In this document: in pieces, positions 1-12,032 of the stretch
Layout: each line of letters begins with the position of its first letter
Position numbering within the stretch: position 1 is the first letter of the stretch
Source: Cryptomeria japonica
Lineage: Eukaryota; Streptophyta; Pinopsida; Cupressales; Cupressaceae
Direction of reading: 5' to 3'
NCBI RefSeq assembly: GCF_030272615.1
Contig: NC_081414.1
Span: 664,607,938 to 664,669,937, forward strand
DNA length: 62,000 nucleotides
Notes under the pieces: model-generated
What the model saw: only the letters and a program-made list of their open reading frames with translations
What the model was told of the DNA's origin: nothing
Databases searched by the model: none
Made by a program: the position numbers and the translations under genes

Positions 1-299
1 CTTTGACTGTTAACCATAATGGTTTTGGATAGCGATTATTCTGGATTAATTTTGTACAAATATTGTTTTGAAATCATAATATTACGAAGATGAATATTTC
101 TTGTAATGAACTCCTTATATTCACTATTGTTGCAAGATTAACAGTTTGCAGGAGAAAGGTTTTATAGTGATTTTGTAGGGTTGTTAGGCTTACTATGGAA
201 GAAAGAGAATCATAATTAATACATAGCTCCTTTTCTTGCCACCTCCACAAATCTCCACTCACATCAAGGCAGGAGAATGTAAGCATACTTTAGAGGTGT

Positions 300-573
300 A
301 TTTTAGCTAGATTGCTACGGTGTTTATCACATGGATTATCCATAATATGGGTGGATCGATTTTAATGTATAGATGTAATTTCTTTCTGTAACTAGCCATT
401 GGTAGATGTGATGTAATTTTTCCAGGATAGTATCCTTGGGCAAGACTAGAGGTTTTCTTAGTTCGGTTCTTTCCTATCGGTAGCCACACTAAATTGAACA
501 TGTAAAATGCAAACTTTTAAATTAATACAATTTATTATACGGCTACAACCCATTATCTATCCAAAAAAAAAAA
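300..573 (+). mobile_element. Possible 3' tail of a plant LINE
   Basis: The stretch ends in 11 consecutive A (563-573) after an AT-rich segment resembling the 3' UTR of plant L1-type LINEs. No reverse transcriptase is visible upstream and no target-site duplication was found. It could equally be a processed transcript tail or a chance A run. Confidence 0.22.
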
Positions 574-717
574 TCCTGAAATCCACACATAGCTTAATGT
601 CTCCATTCTTCTTTCTGACGGACACCAAATTTGAAACCCAAGTGGAATATATAATTGGATTTATTAATACCACCATCTCTTAATTTCATGATCTACTACT
701 ACATTTGGGTGCCAATG

Positions 718-803
718 TTGGATTTATGGGCATTTGCTTCTATCGAAAGGGTTTATCATGTTGGATTTATGGGAATTTGGTTCTATCTAAAGGGTTTAAC
801 GTT
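718..803. repeat. 43-bp tandem duplication
   Basis: Two adjacent copies begin at 718 and 761, both starting TTGGATTTATGGG and ending AAAGGGTTTA, with a few substitutions. Seen directly; no function implied. Confidence 0.8.
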
Positions 804-1750
804 TGGTTTTAGAGGAATTTCATGCTAGAGTAAGTCCTTTGTGTATGCCTTTAGGTAATCATAAGACCATACAAATACATGTTTATATTTCCTCAGAAAT
901 ACAATGAGCATGCTTCAAATCTGAGTGCTAACCTTATTTCCAATGAAAACATTTTTAGGAAAATTTTTAGTTCTTTAGTTAATCTCTTCTAAATCTTAAT
1001 TAGGATTGGTGCCAACTTTGTCATGCATTTATTTGTACTGTCAAAAGCTCTCTCCAAAGGCACCAATGCCTTATGGATTTTATTTGTTTTTAATTGTTTT
1101 ACCTATTTCCCAAAGTGTTTCCTTGTCGGGAATTGGGTGTTGTACACCTGGCATAATGTTTATAATACATTATTTATTATTATGTGTGTGGTTCACCTAG
1201 GGGAACTTAGATGGATGTGCATCACTATGAGTTAACATTCTTGGGGCCACTTTATGTGTTGTATGTCACATACAATTGTATTTATTTAATATTGGGGAAA
1301 GTAATTTAATAAAGTAAAAACTTAGTATGCAATATTAAATGCAGGGTTAATGGTTTGTAGTCTCATGGTATTAGTCACATGGCTTTATATAATACCACTT
1401 GGTGGTTTGGTGGTAGCTTGTTTCTATAGAAGCAACCACAAGGGTAGTTGTTTAAGGTTGACTAATTTGGGTAAGGGGTTGAGAGAATTTGTCGTAGCAT
1501 TTGTGAGGGTTTGAAGCATGGCATGGGATGTGTGGTTACATGCTTGTTCACATGGAGTGCTTGTAGAGGGCATGTGATTTAGAGGTGTTCATGGATGTAT
1601 TGTATGTTGCATTGTTGAATAATACATGATGGATGGATGTGTTTGGAGGCTCATACTTTCCTTCATGAGGGTTTTCCCAAGGTATATCTTGTGCCATTTT
1701 TTATGGGTATGTTGTTTGTTCTTTTGCAAATGAATTCTAAGTACTTATTT

Positions 1751-1843
1751 GCATTAAAGTTGAATCTATGTATCAGATCTACATGGTTATGGTTGTATAA
1801 CCCTAGGTTGAGAAAATATTGCATTAAAGTTGAATCTATGTAT
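1751..1843. repeat. Short direct repeat, 70-bp offset
   Basis: A perfect 22-bp word beginning GCATTAAAGTTGAATC occurs at 1751 and again at 1821. The sequence between the copies is not duplicated. Confidence 0.75.
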
Positions 1844-2262
1844 TGCATGATAGAATGAATACATGAAAAGATATGAGGGTTTTGTGCAAGTTGTTCTTTG
1901 CATATTCGGGGTTTTCGGATTCCAAATTTGTTGGCATTTTTTTGTAAATCTGGGTTTATTTGAAAATTGTTTGGAAAAGGGTTTCTTTTAAATATTCATC
2001 ACGAGGGTTTTGAAGAGGAGGTTTTGCAAATGGATCTTTGGGAAAAAAATTGACCTCACTGTTGGATTCAAAGAGCTCAAGAGATAAATTTTGACATAAA
2101 ACTTAACCCATTTAGCCATAGTTAAAATAAAGCAATTTTTTTTAGGTCATACAACTTCTTAGACTTGCAGAAGACATCATCAAGAAAAAATGAAATTAAA
2201 AAAAAATTGTGTTTGAAAAATCTTGTTGGTATTTTAAATAATCTCTAAAGAAATAAATAATA

Positions 2263-2459
2263 AAAAATCAATGCTTTTTTTTTTGAAAGGGGGGGTGTAC
2301 AAAATCCATCCCCCAACTTGCAGCCATTGATACTCAGTACCAGTAATGGTGTATTAATAGTGGTATAGAGTATTGCTATCAATATCGATAGTGGTATTGG
2401 TACCCAAGGCCCCCACCAATGGCTTAGGTTCTTACCACAAGACCACCCCCACAAAAATC
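2263..2459 (-). mobile_element. tRNA-type SINE candidate
   Basis: Read on the minus strand, the stretch starts near 2452 with a GTGGGGGTGGTCTTGTGG head, which resembles the pol III box A of plant tRNA-derived SINEs. It runs about 175 bp and ends in an A tail (plus-strand T run 2275-2284). AAAAATC occurs on both sides (2263-2269 and 2453-2459) and may be the target-site duplication, although five bases separate the left copy from the A tail and the word is AT-rich. Box B is not clear. The head and tail are seen; the SINE assignment is inference. Confidence 0.45.
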
Positions 2460-3891
2460 CTAAAAAAAATATTGTATCTCAATAAAAACAAAAATTAAAT
2501 TTTGTTTTCTGCCAAAGTTTACACATTAAATAAAATTCCACCCAATGCTATTTTTATCAGCTAGATTTAATATGATAGTTGAGTCTAAGGGTCGACACCC
2601 ATTTATTTATTTTTTAAATTTAAAAATAAAAAAATTAGGTTGATTGTGTAAGTTTTGGAATCTGAGATTCACTTATGACTTGCATATAGCCTTATAGGCT
2701 ATTTTTTTCATGGAGCATAAATTGGGCCAAGAGTGTCGAATCTTCAACTTCTTATAGTCATTAGAAAGGTGACTCAGAGTGGTACATAGTGTTGTAATTT
2801 ATTTTTCTATATTTTGTTGTTTGGACTATGAAATACTTGCTAGAAGTCAAATTTTCACTATTGACTTTGAGAGGTCATAACTTGTGCAAACAAAGTAGGA
2901 TTTTCTAGACTTCAAATAGTCAATGAAAAGCTTATCCATAACACTATAAATAGATTATATTTAAATCTATTTTGGTATGATTCATTTTCTATTATTATAA
3001 TCAAATCTATTTATAGTTTCTCTTGACTGTATTGACTTTATGAATTTGTGGCAAGTTAAATATTGGAGATTTAGGGCTCGTGTCATTGTATACTCAATTA
3101 TGTATCCTAGATTTCTCTCATTTTGAGATGGTTATCAATATTTTGTTTAGATTTTTATGTTACATCATTGGGTCTACAAGTTGTGTATTATTGTAGGTGA
3201 TATATACTTATAGGTTGCATATATAGTTTAGTTGTGGGTTGTCTATGCCTATAGACATTTCATTATTGATGCATATTCAGATTGGTGGCTTGGTTTAGTC
3301 ACCTTTTTGGTGATTTGGTTGGCATGTTGAGGAGAAGATGGTTTTACTAGGTACAATCATGATGGATTACCTATGTTGTTGACTATGTGATGCTTATAGA
3401 TGTGACACATTGGGAATGCATTTTGAGTTATTTGATTATGTGAGGACTTTAGTTGATTCTTAATTCATGATGTCATGTATAGCTTGTTTACATACTTCTA
3501 TGGGAGCTACTGATTGTGATATTTGGTAGTTTTGTAACTTCTTGTCTTGGAGATCTTGGTTTCACTTGATGTTATTGATATTTTAGTTGTATGTGTGTAT
3601 ACCTAGATAATCTTCATTTAGGAGATGGTTATCATGATGTCATGTGTGAATTGGTATTGCAATTCAATGGGGGTTGTTGGTAGTGATGTGGATTCACCAT
3701 TTGATGGTGGATGATCTTATTTAGCATTGTAGATATTTGGAGGAGTCCTTAGATCTTGTTGCTATAGAAGTGTCTTTCACATTTGTAGATTCATTGGTAG
3801 GAGATGGTGATCTTCATGATATTTGTTTAAATGGTTGACATCTTGGAGCCATGGAGGACTCTTGGAGTATTTGGTTGAGGTTTGGTTTTAT

Positions 3892-4714
3892 TGGTCAGGT
3901 AGCATACATGTAGTCTGACTTTTCTACGATAATGGAATGCAAAATTGTAGAGAAGTTTATATCCATGATAGTGTATCAACTATTTTGAACTATAAATTAG
4001 AATATATTTTAGGATTGTCTCCAACTTGTGTCATCTTACTCATATAACTAGTATGTTAAGGATGTTATGGTTTGCATTTGCACTTTTGTGTGAATGTGTA
4101 ATGTGTTTCATGGGTTTCTTTCAAGGAGAGAACTAAAGTCTATGATCATATTAAAATGAATATGAAGATATATTTTGTGATCCATAAGTAGAATCTTGAA
4201 TACATAATAAATAGACATTTGTATAATTCATAAGTGTTGGGACTAAATATTGGAATTAAAATCAATTTGGATGTAATGCATATGCAATTTGACTCCATTT
4301 CCCTGGGAATTAGGCATCAATCTATTTTGTTTTCAAATCTATTTTGTAAACATCTCAATGATTAAAACTTCTTTTAGTTTTTTGTTTTAGGAGTAGGTTT
4401 AGTTTAAATTTCACTCCTAACTACTAAGTTGATGACTAATAAGAAATAATGTAGCCACATTCTAAAATAATTAGTCATTTCCATGGTATATTTTCATTGG
4501 GAGATATATGCTATATATGCAATATTTACAAATCTACATTGAGACCTTAAATATTATAAGGTACACCAGCCTAGGTTTAGCAAAACCTAAAGAGTAGGAG
4601 ATATTTCAACCCTTTGATTTATTTTTTATTCATTGGCCACTAATCTGAGGGTACAAAGACTAAAATTGGCTATTTTATAGGAAATACTTGGGCAATTACT
4701 TGGAGTAACCAACA
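3892..4714 (+). repeat. Element A 5' LTR
   Basis: Aligns with 31403-32227 over its whole length at about 80% identity with many small indels. Shared landmarks include ACATGTAGT near the start, TTTCATGGGTTTCTTTCAAG in the middle and GTAACCAACA at the end. The start could be 3892 (TGGTCAGG) or 3909 (TGTAGTC). Confidence 0.72.
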
Positions 4715-5050
4715 AATCAACGGTTCTGTTGTGGAAATTTGTCTAAATCATCATCTAGTAGTCTATCATAGGTGTTTGAGTCAATATTTAGACCATCTAT
4801 TGTGGAGTTTATGAGAGTTTTGATGAATGAGATGGTATTTAATATATTCAGTTCCCTTTCAAGGGTAGTGACTTTAGGTGGACTTTAGTTCAAATCTTCG
4901 AGTTGGTAATTTTGAAAAATAGATGATTCCTACATGAATGTTGAAGAGGTGACACATACATCTGAAAGAATAAGTAATAGACATGTGAGTATTATATAAA
5001 TTCCAAAATTCCTCACATTTATGGGAGGAGATCTTACAAGGAAGGACATC
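4715..5050 (+). other. Element A leader fragment left of element B
   Basis: This 336-bp piece lies between the A 5' LTR and the insertion point of B and continues at 20531. No PBS matching a familiar tRNA was found directly after the LTR. The last five bases, ACATC, are the left copy of the B target-site duplication. Confidence 0.55.
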
Positions 5051-7167
5051 TGGTGCATGAGCACCTAGTTGAGTAAAACTCCCATTTTTTGAGTATTTAA
5101 TGCTTTCATGTTTGTAATTTCTTGTGTTAGGTTGATTATGTTGTTTTAGGTTGTTATGTGTCATGTATAGTGGTTTTGATCTCATTTTGGGCTCAAGAGA
5201 TCAAGTTTTGCCTTTCAGGCTTTGAGTTGACAATTTTTGGCAAAAATGTGCAAAATTGCCAAAAAGGTCTAATGCTTTCCAAAGCATTGAAATGTGTTTG
5301 ATAAGTGTTTTTAGGCATATATAAGTTGTTTAGACAAGTTGACAAGGTTAGGTTGTCAAAAATGCCTCATTGAGCAAGAAAAGTTGTCATTTGGCTTGAA
5401 AAGTTGTCAAAGTTGTCATTTTTGGGTTTTTCTTGCAAAATATAGTTGTGAAAGCCTCCTGTCCATATAGGGCTTGATAACTAATTGGATGGAATATAAA
5501 AAGACCTCCCTTTCCCTTGAATAAGGTTGGTGATTGTATAAGCAAGAGCTTTTTAATAAAATCATGAAAATTTGGCTTTTATGACTGGTTTTTCCTTCCT
5601 TTATGAAACAGTCCGTACTGTAGCTCCATAGTCCGTAATGTGCCTTTGGGAAGTGTGCAAAACAATTGTATAATGCTCTCTATTTTATTATAGTATTGGT
5701 TTCTCTTGTAAATTGGATTGTACAAAATTCTTTGTAAATTGTGTGCTCGCTATCCTGTCAAGGGTTTGTAGTTCTAAAATGTCACCACTTGACTAATCCA
5801 AGTCTGGGATCCCACATAATGGATTCAGTCAAGTTGGAATTAATGTATATACTATACATATTCTCTATTTTGTGCCAAAAGTATGGTTGGAGGAAGGACT
5901 TGAGTGAATACTAGACAAGTATTGGTTATTTGGCTAGTAGAATGAACTAAAACTCAAGATTTGCATCCAAAAGTAATTTGGAGTGAACAAATGAATGAAT
6001 GAATGAACAAAGTAATTTGGAGTGAACAAAGTAATTTAATCATTCTCACTTTGTAAACAAAATAGTGAGTTCACTGTTTTTCTGAATTATGTTGTCAATT
6101 TGCTTATGGAATGCTTCAGAAGCATCATCCAAGCCTTGTAACTGAGAAGGCATTGCAATAGGAGATTATCCAATGTTTTTAGACCTCATTGAAGGTATAT
6201 GTCCAATTCAAAACTCTTCTTTATGCAAGTCCCAAAGTGTAATGATTGCTAACTGGTAAAAGGGCAGCGTTTTGACTGTCACAGTGATAATTTTATTGAT
6301 TTTTCAATTGTTTGCCAAGTGTTTGGAAAAATGCTTGTATGGAAGAGGCAGGCGAAACATGTTAAAGACATGTCAGAGGAATTTTGAAGATCTAGGCTCT
6401 TGAAGAGGTGCATAAGAATGCAAACCCAATGATTACACTTCAAAACCCTCCAAAACCCTACTTTTAAGCCCAATTTTGTGGACAGTCACTAAACTAACTT
6501 GGTGGAACCTAAAACTATGAAAATCTCCTTTCTATGACCTATTCCACATCATCCAAAACAATTTTGATGGAGCATAATTCCATCATTGGCCAAGGTGAAG
6601 AAAAATTGGTCAATTAGCCCTCCACGGGCTAGTAGCCCTTTGACTGCATAACACACAAATTTCATGAAACCGATTGCAAGGACTTGGGAACCCTTGGAAC
6701 TTTGTGAGAAAAATCTAAAAAAGTGAAACTATTGGAAAATAGGTCCTTGGAAAGTGTGTAGCCCCTTTTGGAGGTTTTTACCCTTGGTTGCCTAGTTGAG
6801 TAAGCCAAGACTATGGGCCTTAAACTAAATTTTGAGCATCAAAACTGGAATAAAACCTTGCTGCCCCTACTTGTCCATGCAAAAGTCTCCTAAAGCACTC
6901 TGAAACAAAGGGTTGAATGACAAAGAGCAGAGATTGAGGGTGTGTAGATGGGTGGAGTGAGCAATTTGAGTAGATTTCAGCATTGGTGTGAGCCAACACC
7001 AAAAGGGGGGGTTTGTTAGGAAATTGATACATGAAGTGCTTGGCACTATAACTACAAGAATGATTTTGTAAACACATACAACAGACTCAAACAAGTTTTT
7101 GGGCAACAAATTGAACTTCTTGAGTAAATTGGCCTTTTTGAGCACTTTCCTAGCAATCTCCCTATCA
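5051..7167 (+). repeat. Element B 5' LTR
   Basis: 2117 bp, TG to CA. It matches 13443-14982 plus 19921-20525 with scattered substitutions and a local difference near 5990-6035, where this copy carries a short ATGAATGAATGA / AGTAATTTGGAGTGAA duplication in place of about 60 bp found in the 3' copy (14385-14450). A TATA-like TATAAAAA lies at 5495-5502. The start contains a GGTGC/GCACC inverted pair. ORFs inside it are incidental. Confidence 0.92.
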
Positions 7168-7170
7168 TAG

Positions 7171-7182
7171 TGGTATCAAAGC
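7171..7182 (+). other. Element B primer-binding site (initiator Met tRNA type)
   Basis: TGGTATCAAAGC starts three bases after the 5' LTR. It differs at one position from TGGTATCAGAGC, the usual plant retrotransposon PBS for initiator methionine tRNA. Confidence 0.85.
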
Positions 7183-7221
7183 CAACAAAAGATTTAGGAG
7201 GAAAGGAACATTAGGGAAAAC

Positions 7222-8411
7222 ATGGTGACTAATGTAGAGTTAGCCAAGAAGGTTGAAGACCAAGAAGAGGAAAATAGGGCACTCAGAGAAAGATTAGATC
7301 AACTAGCAATGAAACTAGCTGAAGTAGAAGTCAAAACTGAAGAAGTCCATGATAAGGTTGGAGATCAGGCTAAAATGATGGCAATAGAGGATGGGTCCCC
7401 ATGCTTGACCCTGTCATTGAGCAAGAACCATTCTTGAAAGCCTTGAGAGCTATGAGTGGTAAAACCTTAGAGGGAGTGGCTCTTTTTAGTGGGAAGATAG
7501 ATCCAGATGCTCTTATAGAGTGGATTGAAGGTCTAGAAAACCATTTTGAATGTGATGGAGTAACTAAAGCACAAAAGGTTAAGGTAGCAAAATCAAGGCT
7601 GAGAGGGGCAGCCTTAACTTGGTGGAAGTTCATCCAAGAGGAAAGGGTGAAAGGAGGTAAGCAACCAATAGCCACTTGGAAAGCAATGGTAGCCAAAATA
7701 AAATAAACCTACCTTCCAGAAGACTAAGAAATACAACTTCATAGGAAAAGACAAAATTTGAGACAAAAAGATCTAGATGTCAGTAGCTACACTGAGGAGT
7801 TTCAAAAACTATGCATGAGATCGAGATTAGTAGAGGATGAGAGTATAAAAGTGGCAAGGTACTTGAATGGGTTAAGATGGAACATCCAAGAAGAGATGAG
7901 CTTGTTATGCCCACAAACAGTACACAAGTGTTATCAATTGGCACTTAAGGTGGAAGAGAAAGGTAGGAGAAAGAAAGAACAAAACAATAGAGGTAGAGGT
8001 AGGGGAAGAGATGGTAGAGGCCATAGAGGTAGTTTTTGGGGAAGGAGCATAGATCAACGATCCCAAGGAGAGTATAAACTTCTAGAGCAAAGTGGGGATT
8101 CTCAGAGCAAACCCAACTATAGGGGTAGGGGATCAAGCAACCTGAGTAGAGGTAGATCTAATGGACTAGGGAGAGGGTCCTAATTCTCAACCATGAAGTG
8201 CTATAACTATCAAAAGTTGGGCCACCCTACCTATAGATGCCTAGAGAAGCCTAGTTCATCCTATGGTGGTGAGAAGAGGGTAAACTATGTTCAGGAAGAT
8301 GGAGGTAATACAAGAACTTCAGCATTGAACCACCTAGCTTCAAAAGATGGTGAGAGTTTAATGATCAAGAGAGTGTTAATGAAGAAGCCACATAGTACAA
8401 AGGCCTTATAG
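7222..8411 (+). pseudogene. Element B gag, broken
   Basis: Capsid/nucleocapsid part of a gag-pol polyprotein. It starts at ATG 7222 with a coiled-coil-like, Glu/Lys-rich N-terminus, changes frame in the C run near 7397-7400 (consistent with loss of one base), and then stays in one frame. A retrotransposon-gag region follows (Trp-Trp-Lys near 7620), then an Arg/Gly-rich stretch (about 7985-8165) and one zinc knuckle at 8196-8237. The knuckle reads C-x2-Y-x4-H-x4-C, so its second zinc ligand is Tyr instead of Cys. Stops occur at 7704, 7725, 8181 and 8409; the first and last fit C-to-T changes in Gln codons. Confidence 0.88.
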
Positions 8412-8420
8412 AGAAGAGCA

Positions 8421-8711
8421 TTGTTCAAGATTAAGTGTAAAATCATGGGAAAGGTGTGTAAGGTGATCATAGATTCAGGATCCACAGATAACATCATATC
8501 AGAGGAAGCAGAAAGCAAATTGAAACTACCTAGGATACAACATAAGGAGCCATACAAGGTCACATGGTTAAATAAGGGACAACATGTGTTAGTAAATGAG
8601 CAAGCTTGGGTAGATTTCCACATAGGTGGATATGTATATAGGATCCTATGTGACATCCTTCCTATGGATTCTTGCCACCTACTGTTGGGTAGACCATGGC
8701 AGTTTGACTGA
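8421..8711 (+). pseudogene. Element B protease domain
   Basis: Aspartic protease (retropepsin) that would release the element proteins from the polyprotein. The active-site triad reads Asp-Ser-Gly (IIDSGSTDNIIS, about 8466-8501) and the C-terminal LLLGRPW motif is at 8682-8702. It is in the same frame as gag and RT and ends at a TGA at 8709 that fits CGA to TGA. A further TAG follows at 8751 in the linker to RT. Confidence 0.87.
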
Positions 8712-8813
8712 AAAGCACACCATGATGGGGAAAGAAACTCCTACTCATTTTAGAAAGATGGAGTAACCTATCAGATTCAATCCCTCATTGACTAAGGAGA
8801 GAGCAGCAATAAA

Positions 8814-9860
8814 GTGCCTAACATCTTGTTAGTGAATGAGAAAGAGTTCATAAAAACACTAGAAGAAGGTGAAGGAGTGGGATTTGCACTCATAGTGAAA
8901 CCCAAGGAAGAAAAGGTAGAAAAGAAAGTTGAGATACCATATGAGGTGCAAAAAATCCTTGATAACTTCAAAGCAATAATCAGTGATGGTACACCTGCAG
9001 CTTTACCACCTCCTAAAGCTATTAGCCATCAAATTGACTTCATACCTGGAGCCTCTTTGCTAAATAAGGCAACCTATAAGATGATCCCTGAACAAAATAA
9101 AGAGGTAGCAAGATAAATACAAGAGCTCTTAGACCAAGGGCTGATTAGGAAAAGAATTAGTCCTTGTGCAGTACCTACAGTGTTGGCACCTAAGAAGGGT
9201 GGAACATGGAGACTTTGTACAGATTCTAGAGCCATCAACAAGATCACCATCAGATATAGATTTCCCATACCTAGGATAGAGGATTTGATGGATTGTTTGG
9301 GGGGTGCACAGTATTTTAGTAAAATTGACTTGAAGAGTGGTTACCATCAGATAAGAATCAAAGAGGGGGGTGAATGGAAGACAACTTTCAAAACAACTGA
9401 GGGTCTCTATGAGTGGCTTGTCATGCCTTTTGGACTCTCTAATGCTCCCAGCACATTCATGAGACTCATGAATGAATTTTTACATGATTTCATTGGAAAG
9501 TTTGTTGTTGTGTATTTAGATGATATTCTTATTTTTAGTAAGACTAAGGAAGAGCATTTGAAGCATTTAGCTATTGTTTTGAGACAATTATCTGATGAAC
9601 AACTAACCATTAATCTAGGAAAATGTGATTTCTTGAAGCAAGAATTGGTCTATCTTGGTTTTGTTGTATTAGGAGGCAATCTGAAAATGGATCAGTCTAA
9701 AGTTGTAGCAATAACCAGTTGGCCAACTCCTAGGACAGCCAGTGATGTCCGAAGCTTCCATGGTTTGGCACAGTTTTACAGAAAGTTCATTAGGGGATTC
9801 AGTGAGATTTGTGCTCTAATGTTAGACACCGTCAAAGGGGGTGTAAAGGTAAAATTTTAG
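8814..9860 (+). pseudogene. Element B reverse transcriptase
   Basis: Copies element RNA into cDNA. The N-terminal part (8814-9116) ends at TAA 9114, which fits CAA to TAA; the same frame reopens and carries [10 protein letters not shown], the palm motif [25 protein letters not shown] and the catalytic YLDD at 9513-9524. The thumb/connection follows to TAG 9858. All core Asp residues are present, so loss of function comes from the stops and not from the active site. The frame is continuous with protease and RNase H. Confidence 0.93.
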
Positions 9861-10421
9861 TGGACAAGTGCAGCCAATAAAGGGTTTGAGTTATTGAAAA
9901 CTAAAGTAGCTACTCAACCAGTGCTCATTTTACCTAGTTTTGACAAACTTTTTACTATTGAATGTGATGCTAGTAATATTGTTGTAGGAGTTGTTTTAAG
10001 TCAGGAAAATAGACTAGTTGCATTCTTTAGTGAGAAGTTGAATGATGCAAAGAAAAAGTACTCTTCCTATGATTTAGAGCTTTATGCATTACTACAAGCA
10101 CTTAGGAAATGGAGACACTATCTTCTTCCTAAAGAGTTTGTTGTATACATAGACAATCAGGCACTAAGTTTCTTGAACTTACAGGATAAACTGAATCATA
10201 GGCATGTTAAATGGGTAGAATACTTGCAAGCTTATACTTTTACTCTTAAACATAAGAAGGGTCAGTTGAATAAAGTAGCATATGCTTTGAGTAGAAGTTT
10301 GTTAACTATTCATGAGATTCAAGTTCAGAGCATTGGTATTGATAGTTTCAAAGACATGTATCCTACTGATGATGATTTTGCTGAAGCTTATAAAGTTTGT
10401 CAAGATTTTGAGAATAGTTTC
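9861..10421 (+). pseudogene. Element B RNase H, interrupted
   Basis: RNase H removes the RNA strand during reverse transcription. Seen: FTIECDAS (first Asp), SYDLELYALLQAL (Glu), YIDNQAL (Asp) and a C-terminal VAYALSR where family members usually carry an Asp after VA, so the last catalytic Asp looks replaced by Tyr. The ORF is cut at 10421 by the solo LTR. The insertion plus its 5-bp duplication is 1611 bp, a multiple of three, and the same frame resumes at 12033. Confidence 0.9.
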
Positions 10422-12027
10422 TATATGCTAGGAAATCAGAAATCATCACACGCAATATCAAAATACTAATCTAGCTCAATCATGAAAACTAAAATGCAAT
10501 GATCTATCCTAAAACACACTCAATAGAGACATGAAATAAAAACATTCAACATTAAAGATTATGCAAACCAAATGTAGATTTGAATGCTCCTTCATGCGGC
10601 TCCATTGTCCTTCTTTCTTCTCCAAATAGCCTTTGATTGTGGATCTCACCTTCAAGTGCATACACCTAATTGTGAAAGCAAGATTGACATTGGCACAAGA
10701 GTACTCGAAGCGTGATTGATTAGAAATTTGATAATCTGATTATTCTCATTCTCATTAGTTAGGATTGAAGAAATTCATCCAATTTATAGAGAAATTGGAG
10801 AAAAAGACCAAATTAGCATGATTCAATTCGAATGGAAATTGCCAAGCAAAATTGTCAATTATGACAATTTATGACAAATTATGCACTTTCTATGCAAAAT
10901 TTGATTGATTGATAATTCATGACAATTTATGACAAATTTCTATGTCAAGAATTGATGGATTGTCAATTATGACAAATTATGACAAATCTCTATGTCATTC
11001 CCATGAAATTAGGAGGAAAATAGGAGAGATTTGAAATTGGATAAATTAGAAATTAGAAAATTAGAAAAAGAGGAAAAATAGGAATTACGAATTATGTAAA
11101 TTAATTAATAATTTGTCATTTATTAATTAATTCACAAAAAGAGGAATAATTAGCCAATTAAATGAAGATTTAATTGTGATGAGAAGACTTAGGATAAATA
11201 AATAATTTATTAATCCTAGAGGAAGAAATGACACACAAGGTTAAATGATTAAATCATGAAACCCTAGAAAATGAATTCGCAATGCGAGAATGACAATTAG
11301 GTCTTGACAAGAGATAAATAATGTCGATTTGGTTTGATCATGATTTTGAATTGATAAATGACCAATGTGATAAATGATTTGATTTGATTAACAAACTAAC
11401 CGAAATTGATAAAGAGACCAAATTGATAGGCGCCAATTGACGAGGAACAATGACTAATTGATCCAAATTGACATAATTGAGAAAGACGACGATCGATGAC
11501 AAAGTTGACAAGAGGACAAGGATCGATGACAAAATAGATGACAAGATTGAAAACGGTCATGATCGATGACAAATCGATTGCAAAATGACAACAATTGATG
11601 ACAAATTGGTCGCAAAATGACAAGATTGAAAAGAGGACAACGATCGATGACAAATCGATCGCAAAATGACAAGATTGATAAGAAGACGGCGATCGATGAC
11701 AAATCAATCGCAAAATGACAAGATTGATAAGAGGAAAAAACCCTAATTAGAATTGACGATGTCCAAAAATGATGACAAATAAGCACGCACATTAATGCGA
11801 CAGGATAAGATTGACCAAAATCATGACTGAAGGTTATTGTCGACAAGACCAAATTTGAGAACTAGATGATTGAAGAATGTAGAAGAATGACTCGATGTTC
11901 GCAAATGATAAAGACCAAGTGCATGACATAGAAGAAATGTTAATGCGACGCAAAAACCTAAAATGAGGCAATGCGCAAAATGTTAAAGTATGACTCCGCA
12001 AGCGTTGACCATTTTTAGGTGTCTACA
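10422..12027 (-). mobile_element. Solo LTR inserted in element B pol
   Basis: The 1606-bp insert is flanked by GTTTC on both sides (10417-10421 and 12028-12032), and the coding sequence of B continues across it. On the minus strand it starts TGTAGACACCTAAAAATG, the same 18 bases that begin the LTR of element E at 56545, and it has a TATAAA-type box (plus-strand 10783-10788). Its other end is TA, where CA would be expected on the minus strand, explained by one transition. No internal retrotransposon domain is present, so it is best read as a solo LTR from unequal LTR recombination. Confidence 0.82.
11491..11739. repeat. 49-bp minisatellite inside the solo LTR
   Basis: Three adjacent units of 49 bp start at 11593, 11642 and 11691, preceded by shorter relatives at 11491, 11521 and 11561. 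Each unit opens with GATCGATGAC or a near match and contains GCAAAATGACAAGATTGA. The minus-strand open frames of 105-132 codons here are repeat translation, not genes. Confidence 0.88.
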
Positions 12028-12032
12028 GTTTC

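Larger units (their letters stand above)
1..3891. other. Old non-coding DNA, no gene supported
   Basis: AT-rich sequence without a convincing coding region. Open frames here are under 75 codons, overlap each other on both strands and carry no recognisable motif. The stretch holds a possible LINE tail, two short duplications and a SINE-like copy, listed separately. From about 3000 to 3891 the text is T/G-rich with no structure I can name. Confidence 0.6.

Noticed and set aside
1006-1235. Two overlapping 64-70-codon ORFs
   Set aside because: Hydrophobic, overlapping in different frames, no start context or motif; typical of random AT-rich DNA.
11396-11852. Minus-strand ORFs of 105-132 codons in the solo LTR
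   Set aside because: They translate the 49-bp minisatellite in overlapping frames and lack any domain.
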